From RPQJ01 sp963846315 (GTDB lineage: Bacteria; Pseudomonadota; Gammaproteobacteria; Steroidobacterales; Steroidobacteraceae), in NCBI GenBank assembly GCA_963846315.1, contig CAWJVM010000008.1:62001-126000 (forward strand): a stretch of 64,000 nt of DNA. Reading direction: 5' to 3'. This document shows positions 50,271-58,349 of this stretch, one piece after another. The stretch's first letter is position 1. Each line of letters starts with the position of its first letter. The notes under the pieces were generated by a model. It saw nothing but the letters and a program-made list of their open reading frames with translations, did no database searches and was not told the DNA's origin. The position numbers were made by a program, and so were the translations under genes.

Positions 50271-51539
50271 TCAGAGGCGCTTGAACACCCGGGCCGCGGC
50301 TGCGATCGTCGCGTCGATGTCGGCTTCGGTGTGCGCGACCGAAACGAACCCCGCCTCGAATGCCGACGGCGCCAGGTACACGCCCTCGTCGAGCATGCCG
50401 TGGAAGAACTTCTTGAAGCGTTCGACGTCGCAGGCTGTGGCTTCGGCGTAGCTGTTCACGTGCGGGGCGGCCGTGAAGAACAGTCCGAACATGCCGCAGA
50501 CGTGATTGGTGGCGAGCGGTACCCCTGCCTGTTGCGCTGCCTGCTTGATGCCATGAATGAGCCGGTCGGTGAGTCTGGCCAGCTGCGCGTGGAAGCCCGG
50601 TGCATCGATGCCATTCAGTGTCGCGAGGCCGGCCGCCATCGCCACGGGATTGCCGGAGAGCGTTCCTGCCTGGTAGACCGGACCCAGCGGTGCGATGTGC
50701 GACATGATGTCGCGGCGGCCACCGAACACGCCCACGGGCATGCCGCCGCCGACGATCTTGCCGAGCGTGGTGAGGTCCGGCTTGATGCCGTAGAGCTCCT
50801 GTGCGCCGCCTTTGGCGACGCGGAAGCCGGTCATGACTTCGTCGAAGATCAACACCGCGCCGTGCCTGGTGCATTCCTCGCGCAGGGCCTGCAGGAACCC
50901 AGGAACCGGCGGAATGCAATTCATGTTGCCGGCGACGGGCTCGACGATGACGCACGCGATGTCGGCGCCGATCTCGCCGAACAGCTGCCGGACCTGGCCG
51001 CTGTCGTTGTACGAGAGCGTCAGCGTGTGCGCGGCGAGTTCGGGCGGCACGCCGGGCGAGGTAGGCACGCCGAGGGTGAGCATGCCGGAGCCGGCTTTCA
51101 CCAGCAGCGAATCCGAGTGGCCGTGGTAGCAGCCTTCGAACTTCACGATCTTCTGCCGGCCGGTGAAGCCGCGCGCCAGGCGGATCGCGCTCATCGTGGC
51201 TTCGGTGCCCGAGCTGCACATGCGCACGAGTTCGATCGACGGCACCAGTTCGATGATCTTGCGGGCAACGACCGTCTCGATTTCGGTGGGCGCGCCGAAC
51301 GACAGGCCGTTCACTGCGGTTTCCTGCACGGCACGGATCACGTCCGGATGCGCGTGACCGAGGATCATCGGGCCCCACGATCCGACGTAGTCGATGAATT
51401 CGCGGCCATCGGCCGACCAGGCTCGCGAGCCCTTGGCCCGCGCGAAGAAAATGGGTTCGCCGCCGACGCTACGGAAGGCGCGCACGGGCGAGTTCACGCC
51501 GCCGGGGATGTACTTGCAGGCTTCTTGGAACAGGCTCAC
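50271..51539 (-). CDS. hemL: Glutamate-1-semialdehyde 2,1-aminomutase
   Basis: 422 residues. It makes 5-aminolevulinate from glutamate-1-semialdehyde in the C5 route to heme. IPGGVNSPVRAFRSVGG near 11 is the family opening, SSGTEATMSAIRLARG near 109 binds PLP, FDEVMTGFR near 230 holds the PLP Asp, and TTLGKIVGGGMPVG near 255 carries the PLP Lys. AGTLSGNPVAMAAGL near 290 is intact. Start is the GTG at 51539. It diverges from crcB with about 170 nt between. No heme neighbours are seen. Confidence 0.96.
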   Translation of the reverse strand: MSLFQEACKYIPGGVNSPVRAFRSVGGEPIFFARAKGSRAWSADGREFIDYVGSWGPMILGHAHPDVIRAVQETAVNGLSFGAPTEIETVVARKIIELVPSIELVRMCSSGTEATMSAIRLARGFTGRQKIVKFEGCYHGHSDSLLVKAGSGMLTLGVPTSPGVPPELAAHTLTLSYNDSGQVRQLFGEIGADIACVIVEPVAGNMNCIPPVPGFLQALREECTRHGAVLIFDEVMTGFRVAKGGAQELYGIKPDLTTLGKIVGGGMPVGVFGGRRDIMSHIAPLGPVYQAGTLSGNPVAMAAGLATLNGIDAPGFHAQLARLTDRLIHGIKQAAQQAGVPLATNHVCGMFGLFFTAAPHVNSYAEATACDVERFKKFFHGMLDEGVYLAPSAFEAGFVSVAHTEADIDATIAAAARVFKRL

Positions 51540-51564
51540 GTCGCTGGGCTCCCACGGGTTGGTG

Positions 51565-51586
51565 GCCGCCCGGACGGCCGGGCGGC
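51565..51586. other. Perfect GC palindrome between hemL and crcB
   Basis: A 9-bp stem (GCCGCCCGG and CCGGGCGGC) with loop ACGG sits 25 nt upstream of the hemL start, in the divergent intergenic region. It could be a regulatory hairpin in the hemL leader. No fluoride riboswitch consensus was found before crcB. Confidence 0.5.
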
Positions 51587-51708
51587 GAGTGCGGCGTATC
51601 TTAGCAGCGCTCTCGCGCCGCTCCGCGGCGGGCCTTAGACTGCTGCGGGAAACACGGACACGGCGGTCGCCTCTCCGCGATGCCGCACGGTCCGCCGGGG
51701 AGATTCAC

Positions 51709-52110
51709 CTGCTTGAACCCACTTGGCATTGGTACCTCCTGGTCGCCCTGGGCAGTGGCCTCGGTGGCGCAGGGCGCCTCTTCGTGTCGACCCTCGTGGG
51801 CCGCGTCGCGGGCTACGGCTTTCCGTGGGGCACGATCGTCGTCAACGTGTTCGGTTGCTTCGCCGTCGGCGCGCTCGGCGCACTGTTTGCGCCATCCAAT
51901 CCGCTGCACCTGCGCCACGACCTGCGGATGCTGCTGATCGTCGGCATCCTGGGCGGCTTCACCACGTTTTCCGCGTTCTCGCTCGAAACGCTGCAACTGG
52001 TGCAACGTGGCGCGGTCGGGGCCGCGGCCGCCTACGCCACGGCGTCGCTGGTGCTGTGCCTGCTCGCAGCGGCGGTCTCGTATGCGCTGGTGAGTTCGAT
52101 GCTGCGTTGA
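51709..52110 (+). CDS. crcB: Fluoride ion channel CrcB (Fluc)
   Basis: 133 residues, four transmembrane helices, dimeric fluoride exporter of the inner membrane. GSGLGGAGRLFVSTLVGR near 16, TIVVNVFGCFAVGALGA near 46 and the pore signature GGFTTFSAFSLETL near 84 are kept, so the channel should work. No ATG, GTG or TTG lies in frame near the N-terminus. A CTG at 51709 with GGGGAG at 51697-51702 gives the right length, and an ATT at 51703 is the only other candidate. The stretch from 51394 is antisense to hemL and is not used. Confidence 0.88.
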   Translation: MLEPTWHWYLLVALGSGLGGAGRLFVSTLVGRVAGYGFPWGTIVVNVFGCFAVGALGALFAPSNPLHLRHDLRMLLIVGILGGFTTFSAFSLETLQLVQRGAVGAAAAYATASLVLCLLAAAVSYALVSSMLR

Positions 52111-52127
52111 AGTCGACGGCGACCGGT

Positions 52128-52252
52128 GACTGACGGCTTCGGGGTTTCCGGCGCGCTCCGAAAACCGTCCGCGACATGGACGTCGCGGCGGAGCCCCAGG
52201 GACGGGTTTACGCGTTTTTCGGGGCGCGCCGGAAACCCCGAATCCGTCAGTC
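52128..52252. repeat. Long inverted repeat, 37-bp arms
   Basis: Arms 52128-52164 and 52216-52252 are reverse complements with two mismatches in 37, flanking a 51-nt centre with GACATGGACGTCGCGG and GACGGGTTTACGCG. The centre resembles dispersed palindromic intergenic elements of gammaproteobacteria that carry AGCCCCAGGGAcGGGTTTAC. It fills the gap between crcB and cpdA, and the cpdA stop codon lies inside the right arm, so it may also terminate both transcripts. Confidence 0.88.
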
Positions 52253-53071
52253 GCGGTAGCCCTCCAGCCACACGACCTCCGACGCGATCGAGCCGTCCGC
52301 GAACAGGTCGATCACCCGATACCCGGGCGGCCGGTCATCCACGGCGAAATCGTGCCGCGGCCTGAACTGCATGCTGGTGGCGGGCGTGCACATGAAGCGC
52401 ACGTCGCCCGCGCGGAACAGGTCGAGCGCCTGGTGCGCGTGCCCCCAGCAGACGCCCCGCACCCGCGGGTGCCGTTCGATCGCAGCGGACAACAGCGGAC
52501 CATCCAACAGCCCCAGTTCGTCCAGCGCGGGCGAATCCATGGGCACGGGTGGGTGGTGCAGCACGACCAACGCATGCGGGTCGGTGTGATCCGCCAGAGC
52601 GCGGTCGACATCCGTCATTTGCGCAGGACCAAGCCGGCCCTCACCGTTGGATGACTCGGCGAACCAGGACTCGAGCAACAGTAACTGCCAGCCATTGTGC
52701 GTGCGCCAATGGCCGCCGACCTGGAACGGCGCGTGATTCAGCCAGCGCCGCATCTCGTCGGGGACGTCGTGGTTTCCCGGGATCACGAGGACCGGTGCGC
52801 CGAGGCCAGCGAACAGCAGGTCGATCGTGCCGTAGCCTTCAGGCTCGTCGTGCACGACATCACCCGTCAGCAGGATGGCGTCCACCGGGAAGAAATGCCG
52901 GCGCGCATGGGCGATGCAAGCCTGCAGTCGCGGCAAGGTCCGCGCACCGCGGATCGAGCCCGCCGGATCGCGCATCAAATGCGTGTCCGTGAACTGGATC
53001 AGGCGGGTGCTCGCGGGCGCCGGAGCGGAGCCGGAGGTCGGGGCCGAAGCGGAAGTCATCGTCATCGTCAT
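52247..53071 (-). CDS. cpdA: Metallophosphoesterase, CpdA-like
   Basis: 274 residues, a calcineurin-like phosphoesterase. All motifs are present: FTDTHL near 27, LLTGDVVHDE near 70, VIPGNHDVP near 95, VLHHPPVPMDS near 170 and CWGHAHQALDL near 206. This is the Icc/CpdA set, whose known enzymes hydrolyse cyclic AMP. The N-terminal 20 residues are a low-complexity Ala/Pro/Thr stretch (MTMTMTSASAPTSGSAPAPA) and may be partly untranslated. Divergent from the O-methyltransferase gene. Confidence 0.87.
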   Translation of the reverse strand: MTMTMTSASAPTSGSAPAPASTRLIQFTDTHLMRDPAGSIRGARTLPRLQACIAHARRHFFPVDAILLTGDVVHDEPEGYGTIDLLFAGLGAPVLVIPGNHDVPDEMRRWLNHAPFQVGGHWRTHNGWQLLLLESWFAESSNGEGRLGPAQMTDVDRALADHTDPHALVVLHHPPVPMDSPALDELGLLDGPLLSAAIERHPRVRGVCWGHAHQALDLFRAGDVRFMCTPATSMQFRPRHDFAVDDRPPGYRVIDLFADGSIASEVVWLEGYRD

Positions 53072-53117
53072 GGCGGACAGGCATCATCGCAAATCTGTCC
53101 GCAGCGCAGGAGGCCGC

Positions 53118-53783
53118 ATGTCGAAACGTTCGATCATGCTCACGGATTCGCTCTACGAATACATGAACGAGGTCTCACTGCGCGAACCGCCGCTGCTGCT
53201 GGCGTTGCGCGAGGAGACGTCCGCGCTGACGCAGCGATCCATGCAGATCTCGCCCGAACAAGGGCAGTTCATGGCGCTGGTTGTCCGCTTGATCGGTGCC
53301 CGCCGGTGCCTCGAGGTCGGTGTGTTCACGGGCTATTCGTCGCTCGCGACGGCCCTCGCGCTGCCTGACGATGGCCGCATCGTTGCCTGCGACGTGAACG
53401 AGGAGTGGACCTCGGTGGCCCGCCGGTACTGGAACGAGGCGGGGGTCGCGCACAAGATCGAACTGCACCTGGCTCCGGCAACGCAGACGCTCGATGCGCT
53501 GCTGGCGCAAGGAAGGGCCGGCAGTTTCGACTTCGCCTTCATCGACGCGGACAAGACCAACTACCTGGCGTACTACGAACGGGTACTCCTGCTGCTGCGT
53601 GCCGGTGGGCTCGTGCTCATCGACAACACGCTTTGGAGCGGTCGCGTCGCGGACCCGGAGGTTGCGGACGCGGACACGGTCGCGTTACGACATTTCAATG
53701 AAGTGCTGCACCGGGACGAGCGTATCGACCTGTCGATGCTGCCTATGGGGGATGGGCTGACGCTGGCGCGGAAGAGGGGATAA
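53118..53783 (+). CDS. SAM-dependent O-methyltransferase (caffeoyl-CoA type)
   Basis: 221 residues. The fold is the CCoAOMT family: ISPEQGQFMALVVRLIGARR near 42-61, CLEVGVFTGYSSLATALALP near 62-81 as motif I, ACDVNEEWTSVARRYW near 88, DFAFIDADKTNYLAYYE near 133 with the metal-binding Asp, and LVLIDNTLWSGRV near 162 with Asp-Asn metal ligands. It would methylate a catechol-like hydroxyl; the true substrate is unknown. AGGAGG at 53108-53113 supports the ATG at 53118. Confidence 0.92.
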   Translation: MSKRSIMLTDSLYEYMNEVSLREPPLLLALREETSALTQRSMQISPEQGQFMALVVRLIGARRCLEVGVFTGYSSLATALALPDDGRIVACDVNEEWTSVARRYWNEAGVAHKIELHLAPATQTLDALLAQGRAGSFDFAFIDADKTNYLAYYERVLLLLRAGGLVLIDNTLWSGRVADPEVADADTVALRHFNEVLHRDERIDLSMLPMGDGLTLARKRG

Positions 53784-53858
53784 AGCGGCCGCAAAGTGGC
53801 ACGACCTCCACCCAAGGTGGGGGTACGCTGCTTCGATAAGCTTCAACACCGGTGACGC

Positions 53859-54437
53859 ATGCAAAACACGGAAATCAACTTGTTCGCTGCACTTCTGTTG
53901 ATTGCGGCGAGCGTCTCCGCACAAACGCCGCCATCGGCCGACAATGCTCGGACACCACACGCCACGATCGTCCCAGCCGCCGAAATGGCAGCGGCCGCCA
54001 AGCGCAACGGCACCGTTGCCGTTGACGATGCCGTCCTGCGCGTCGTTCCGGTCGGTACCGACTACAACGTCGGGGTTTCGGTGGTGCGCCGTTCGCAAGT
54101 CGACGGGCGGACACCGCCCGATGCCATCGTGCATGACGCGATCACCGAAATTTACCAGGTGACCGAAGGCAGTGGCGTGCTGGTGACCGGTGGCACGATC
54201 GAGTCGGCCACGCCGCTGCCCGCTGACCATCCCGTCGTGCGCGAGCTGATCGGCCCGAGTTCGGTCGGCAAGGTGATTCGCGGCGGCACTCTGCAACGCG
54301 TCGGGCCCGGCGACATCGTCGTCATTCCGCCGCACACCGCCCATGGCTTCGTCGAAATCACCACCAGGCGGATCGTCTACACGCTGATCCGCGTGGACTC
54401 GCAGCGGCTCCTTGACCTGCGTGAACAGCCGCGCTGA
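53859..54437 (+). CDS. Secreted cupin-domain protein
   Basis: 192 residues with a signal peptide (INLFAALLLIAASVSAQ). The mature part is a cupin: VHDAITEIYQVTEGSGVLVTGG near 91-112 carries the His, Glu and one more ligand, and GDIVVIPPHTAHGFVEI near 152-168 carries the second His set. Exported cupins of this size are common in soil bacteria; substrate unknown. The N-terminal PSADNARTPHAT stretch is a flexible linker. Start at ATG 53859, after a short leader. Confidence 0.75.
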   Translation: MQNTEINLFAALLLIAASVSAQTPPSADNARTPHATIVPAAEMAAAAKRNGTVAVDDAVLRVVPVGTDYNVGVSVVRRSQVDGRTPPDAIVHDAITEIYQVTEGSGVLVTGGTIESATPLPADHPVVRELIGPSSVGKVIRGGTLQRVGPGDIVVIPPHTAHGFVEITTRRIVYTLIRVDSQRLLDLREQPR

Positions 54438-54525
54438 TGGAACCTCCATGCGCCCGCAGAGCAGCTGCAAAGTAGTTCGGCACACCCGGACGTTTGCGTG
54501 AAGAGCCACAAGGAGTCGATTCGCA

Positions 54526-54996
54526 GTGCTGCCAAGAACCCTGATCTTGCTCTTGATGCTTCCGGTCGCTCTGCTTGGATGCTCCGGAACAAGTCCCAGC
54601 AAGTTCATTCCGACTACTGAACGTGCGCACTATGTATTGAGCGACGACACAGAATATGTCGCGCTGAAGGCCAACGCGTTTCACCCGGACGTAATCAACG
54701 GACTGAAGTCCGGGGTGTACAAGCCTCTTTTTGAAGATGCGAAAGCAATCTATTTCCTGGGTCCCGAACGCTGCGTTCTTCCTTTCCAGGACAACGGCGG
54801 GTTTCTGATTCCACGCGCAGGAAGCGATCAATCTCCGCGCATTTGGGTGTACATAAGGGACGATTCTGAGTGGCTGCGAAAGGAGGCCGGACCGCTGGTT
54901 GCGGAGCTATCCAGTTTGGAGGCCGGGCGCATTCGTGTGTTCAACACATCCATTGATCCCGCTCTCGTTGCCAAACTCACACGAGTCCCGGAGTAG
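54526..54996 (+). CDS. Orphan lipoprotein
   Basis: 156 residues. A lipoprotein signal is clear (LILLLMLPVALLGC, lipobox Leu-Leu-Gly-Cys). The mature chain has an alternating charged and hydrophobic pattern, with AIYFLGPERCVLPFQDNGGF near 84-103 and PRIWVYIRDDSEWLRKEAG near 112. I recognise no family. The GTG start at 54526 fits the signal. Base composition is lower in GC than the neighbours, with codons such as TAT, AAT and GAA more frequent, which could mean recent arrival. The space up to ahcY holds only a terminator. Confidence 0.65.
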   Translation: MLPRTLILLLMLPVALLGCSGTSPSKFIPTTERAHYVLSDDTEYVALKANAFHPDVINGLKSGVYKPLFEDAKAIYFLGPERCVLPFQDNGGFLIPRAGSDQSPRIWVYIRDDSEWLRKEAGPLVAELSSLEAGRIRVFNTSIDPALVAKLTRVPE

Positions 54997-55071
54997 CGGC
55001 CTGCGGTCGGTAGCCACCTTTCGAGCCAGGGGGAATTCGTACCGACGCGATTGATTGCAACGCCAAAGAAA

Positions 55072-55093
55072 ACGGCCGCCCCATGGCGGCCGT
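55072..55093 (-). terminator. Rho-independent terminator after ahcY
   Basis: A perfect 9-bp stem (ACGGCCGCC and GGCGGCCGT) with loop CCAT. Read on the minus strand it is followed by GTTTTCTTTG, a T-rich tail, 72 nt after the ahcY stop. On the plus strand the following CTTCATT is weaker, so the main job is probably to end the ahcY transcript. Confidence 0.75.
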
Positions 55094-55165
55094 CTTCATT
55101 CCGACTGACCCCTGGTCACCAGCCCCTAACCCCTTGCCGGCCAGGAAACAGCGACCGTCGGCAAC

Positions 55166-56587
55166 TCAGTACCGGTACTGATCCGTCTTGAACGGACCCT
55201 GCGGCGACACGCCGATGTACGTCGCCTGCTCGGGCGTCAGCGTCGTCAGGTGCACCCCGATGCGCTCGAGGTGCAGCTGCGCGACCTTCTCGTCGAGGTG
55301 CTTCGGCAACACATAGACGTCCTTGCCGTACTTCGCGCCGTGCTTGAACAACTCGATCTGCGCCAGCACCTGGTTCGTGAACGAGTTCGACATCACGAAC
55401 GACGGGTGACCCGTCCCGCAGCCCAGGTTCACGAGGCGGCCTTCCGCCAGGATGATCAGGCGCTTGCCATCGGGGAAGACCACGTGATCGACCTGCGGCT
55501 TGATGCTTTCCCAGGGGTACTGCTTCAGCGCGGCGATCTCGATCTCGCTGTCGAAGTGGCCGATGTTGCAGACGATGGCCTGGTTCTTCATCCGCTTCAT
55601 GTGCTCGTGGTTGATCACGTTCACGTTGCCGGTGGCGGTGACGAAGATGTCGGCCTGGTCGCAGGCTTCGTCCATCGTCACCACGCGGTAGCCTTCCATT
55701 GCGGCCTGCAGCGCGCAGATCGGGTCGATCTCGGTGATCCACACCTGGGCCGACAGCGCCCGCAGCGATTCCGCCGAGCCCTTGCCGACGTCGCCGTAAC
55801 CGGCGACGACCGCGACCTTGCCGGCGATCATGACGTCGGTGGCGCGCTTGATCGCGTCGACCAGCGACTCACGGCAGCCGTAGAGGTTGTCGAACTTCGA
55901 CTTGGTGACCGAGTCGTTGACGTTGATCGCCGGGAACGGCAGTTCGCCCTTCTTCGCGAAGCCGTAGAGCCGCTTGACGCCCGTGGTCGTTTCCTCGGTG
56001 ACGCCCTGGATCTGCGCGAGCCGCTTCGAATACCAGCCCGGGCTGGACTCGAGGCGCTTGCGGATCGAGTTGTACAGCGAGACTTCTTCTTCGTTGGTCG
56101 GCTTCGAGATCAGCGACGCGTCCTTCTCGGCCTTCGTGCCGAGCAACAGCAGCAGCGTTGCGTCGCCGCCGTCGTCGAGGATCATGTTGGCATGCTGGCC
56201 GTTCGGCCATTCGAAGATGCGGTGCGTGTATTCCCAGTAATCGTCCAGCGTCTCGCCCTTGTAGGCGAAGACCGGCGTGCCCGTTGCGGCGACGTATGCA
56301 GCGGCGTGGTCCTGGGTCGAGTAGATGTTGCACGAGGCCCAGCGCACGTCGGCGCCGAGCGTCTTCAGCGTGTCGATCAGCATGGCGGTCTGGATGGTCA
56401 TGTGCAGCGAGCCCGCGATGCGTGCGCCCTTGAGCGGTTGCACGTTGCCGAACTCCTTGCGGATGGCCATCAGGCCCGGCATTTCGCTTTCGGCAATGGC
56501 CATTTCCTTGCGACCCCAGTCGGCGAGCGCAAGGTCGGCCACGACATAGTCCTGGCCCGGCTTCGGTGAAATTACAGCAGCATTCAT
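55166..56587 (-). CDS. ahcY: Adenosylhomocysteinase (SAH hydrolase)
   Basis: 473 residues. It splits S-adenosylhomocysteine to adenosine and homocysteine, using bound NAD. CNIYSTQDHAAAY near 86-98 and EYTHRIFEWPNG near 118 lie in the substrate domain; VNDSVTKSKFDNLYGCRES near 222 supplies catalytic Lys and Asn; VAVVAGYGDVGKGSAESL near 254 is the NAD site; and the C-terminal KTDQYRY is the conserved end. Start is the ATG at 56587, with a purine-rich GAGAGAGGA upstream. An SAH riboswitch in the leader makes control by its own substrate likely. Next to metK, it completes the SAM cycle. Confidence 0.97.
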   Translation of the reverse strand: MNAAVISPKPGQDYVVADLALADWGRKEMAIAESEMPGLMAIRKEFGNVQPLKGARIAGSLHMTIQTAMLIDTLKTLGADVRWASCNIYSTQDHAAAYVAATGTPVFAYKGETLDDYWEYTHRIFEWPNGQHANMILDDGGDATLLLLLGTKAEKDASLISKPTNEEEVSLYNSIRKRLESSPGWYSKRLAQIQGVTEETTTGVKRLYGFAKKGELPFPAINVNDSVTKSKFDNLYGCRESLVDAIKRATDVMIAGKVAVVAGYGDVGKGSAESLRALSAQVWITEIDPICALQAAMEGYRVVTMDEACDQADIFVTATGNVNVINHEHMKRMKNQAIVCNIGHFDSEIEIAALKQYPWESIKPQVDHVVFPDGKRLIILAEGRLVNLGCGTGHPSFVMSNSFTNQVLAQIELFKHGAKYGKDVYVLPKHLDEKVAQLHLERIGVHLTTLTPEQATYIGVSPQGPFKTDQYRY

Positions 56588-56653
56588 CGGACGATCCTCT
56601 CTCGTTGGACCGTGGCGATTCGGACGGGCGGCGAGGTGGGATTCGCTACTGCT

Positions 56654-56689
56654 CGCTCGCCTGAACGACACCACGTGGTTCAGCGAGCG
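56654..56689 (-). promoter_or_regulatory. Competing hairpin of the riboswitch expression platform
   Basis: RNA arms CGCUCGCUGAAC (56689-56678) and GUUCAGGCGAGCG (56666-56654) can form a 12-bp stem with a single bulge. The first arm shares all but one base of the GCGCUC strand that closes the aptamer pseudoknot, so the two folds exclude each other. SAH binding would thus open this hairpin, in line with SAH riboswitches being ON switches. No U-run follows, so the blocking step may not be simple termination. Confidence 0.6.
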
Positions 56690-56752
56690 CGGTTGGGTAA
56701 ACCCAATGCCTGAGCCTGGCGGACAGACGGTCCGTTGCAGCGCTCCTCAGGC
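56684..56752 (-). ncRNA. SAH riboswitch aptamer
   Basis: Read on the minus strand, GCCUGAGGAGCGCUGC then CCAGGCUCAGGC match the SAH riboswitch core (GAGGAGCGCUGC and CCAGGCUC). P1 pairs GCCUGAG with CUCAGGC; an inner stem GGAC and GUCC closes around CGUCU; a second stem UUGGG and CCCAA closes around UUUA; and GAGCGC pairs with the 3' GCGCUC as the pseudoknot. It ends about 96 nt before the ahcY start, the gene such elements usually control. Confidence 0.93.
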
Positions 56753-56789
56753 GGGCGGCGATAGTACCGTATGGCACCCGTAGACAGAA

Positions 56790-56922
56790 GGGGTTAGGGG
56801 TTAGGGGTTAGTCGGAGGTGCTGCCGGAGCCTGAAAGATGGGCTCAGCACCTGCCGCGGCGCGATGAAGTGTCGGTCGACTACGATCTTCCGACTAACCC
56901 CTAACCCCTAACCCCTAACCCC
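56790..56922. repeat. Inverted TTAGGGG heptamer array
   Basis: The left arm has three GGGG runs joined by TTA (56790-56807), then TTAGTCGGA. The right arm begins TCCGACTAA and runs into four TAACCCC units (to 56922). The arms are perfect inverted copies over 27 bp, and the 72-nt centre holds its own GGTGCTG and CAGCACC hairpin. The G-runs could form quadruplexes on either strand. A short CCCCTAACCCC remnant at 55123-55133 near the ahcY stop suggests a mobile or dispersed repeat. It sits between metK stop and ahcY leader. Confidence 0.9.
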
Positions 56923-56935
56923 TCAGCGGGCCTCG

Positions 56936-58162
<1,227 letters not shown>

Positions 58163-58192
58163 GAGTGAACTTCCGTGGGCAAACAGCCCTGA

Positions 58193-58198
58193 ATTATA
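58193..58198 (-). promoter_or_regulatory. Probable -10 box of metK
   Basis: On the minus strand a perfect TATAAT lies about 31 nt before the metK start codon in otherwise GC-rich DNA. No good -35 hexamer is seen 16-18 nt upstream, so strength and sigma factor are uncertain. Confidence 0.45.
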
Positions 58199-58279
58199 AG
58201 GCGGACTGGATTGTCCTTGATGACCTTTCCGTCTGGCGTGATGTCAATCCCGGTCATGCGCAGGCCCGGACCCCCGCCT

Positions 58280-58302
58280 CGGGTCAGATTTCGTGTGACC
58301 CG
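58280..58302. other. Inverted repeat between metK and tkt
   Basis: CGGGTCA and TGACCCG form a perfect 7-bp pair around GATTTCGTG in the divergent metK/tkt region, 48 nt before the tkt start. It could be an operator or leader hairpin. Nothing else is visible in 58163-58349 apart from the promoter box. Confidence 0.45.
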
Positions 58303-58349
58303 GCCCCCGCCCGGACGCTAAAATGACCGGATTTCCACGAGGGTTCGCG

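Noticed and set aside
51540..51708. Fluoride riboswitch before crcB
   Set aside because: The consensus pseudoknot sequence was not found; only a plain GC hairpin is present.
56790..56922. TTAGGGG runs read as telomere
   Set aside because: The arms are internal, inverted and flanked by genes; they are not at a molecule end.
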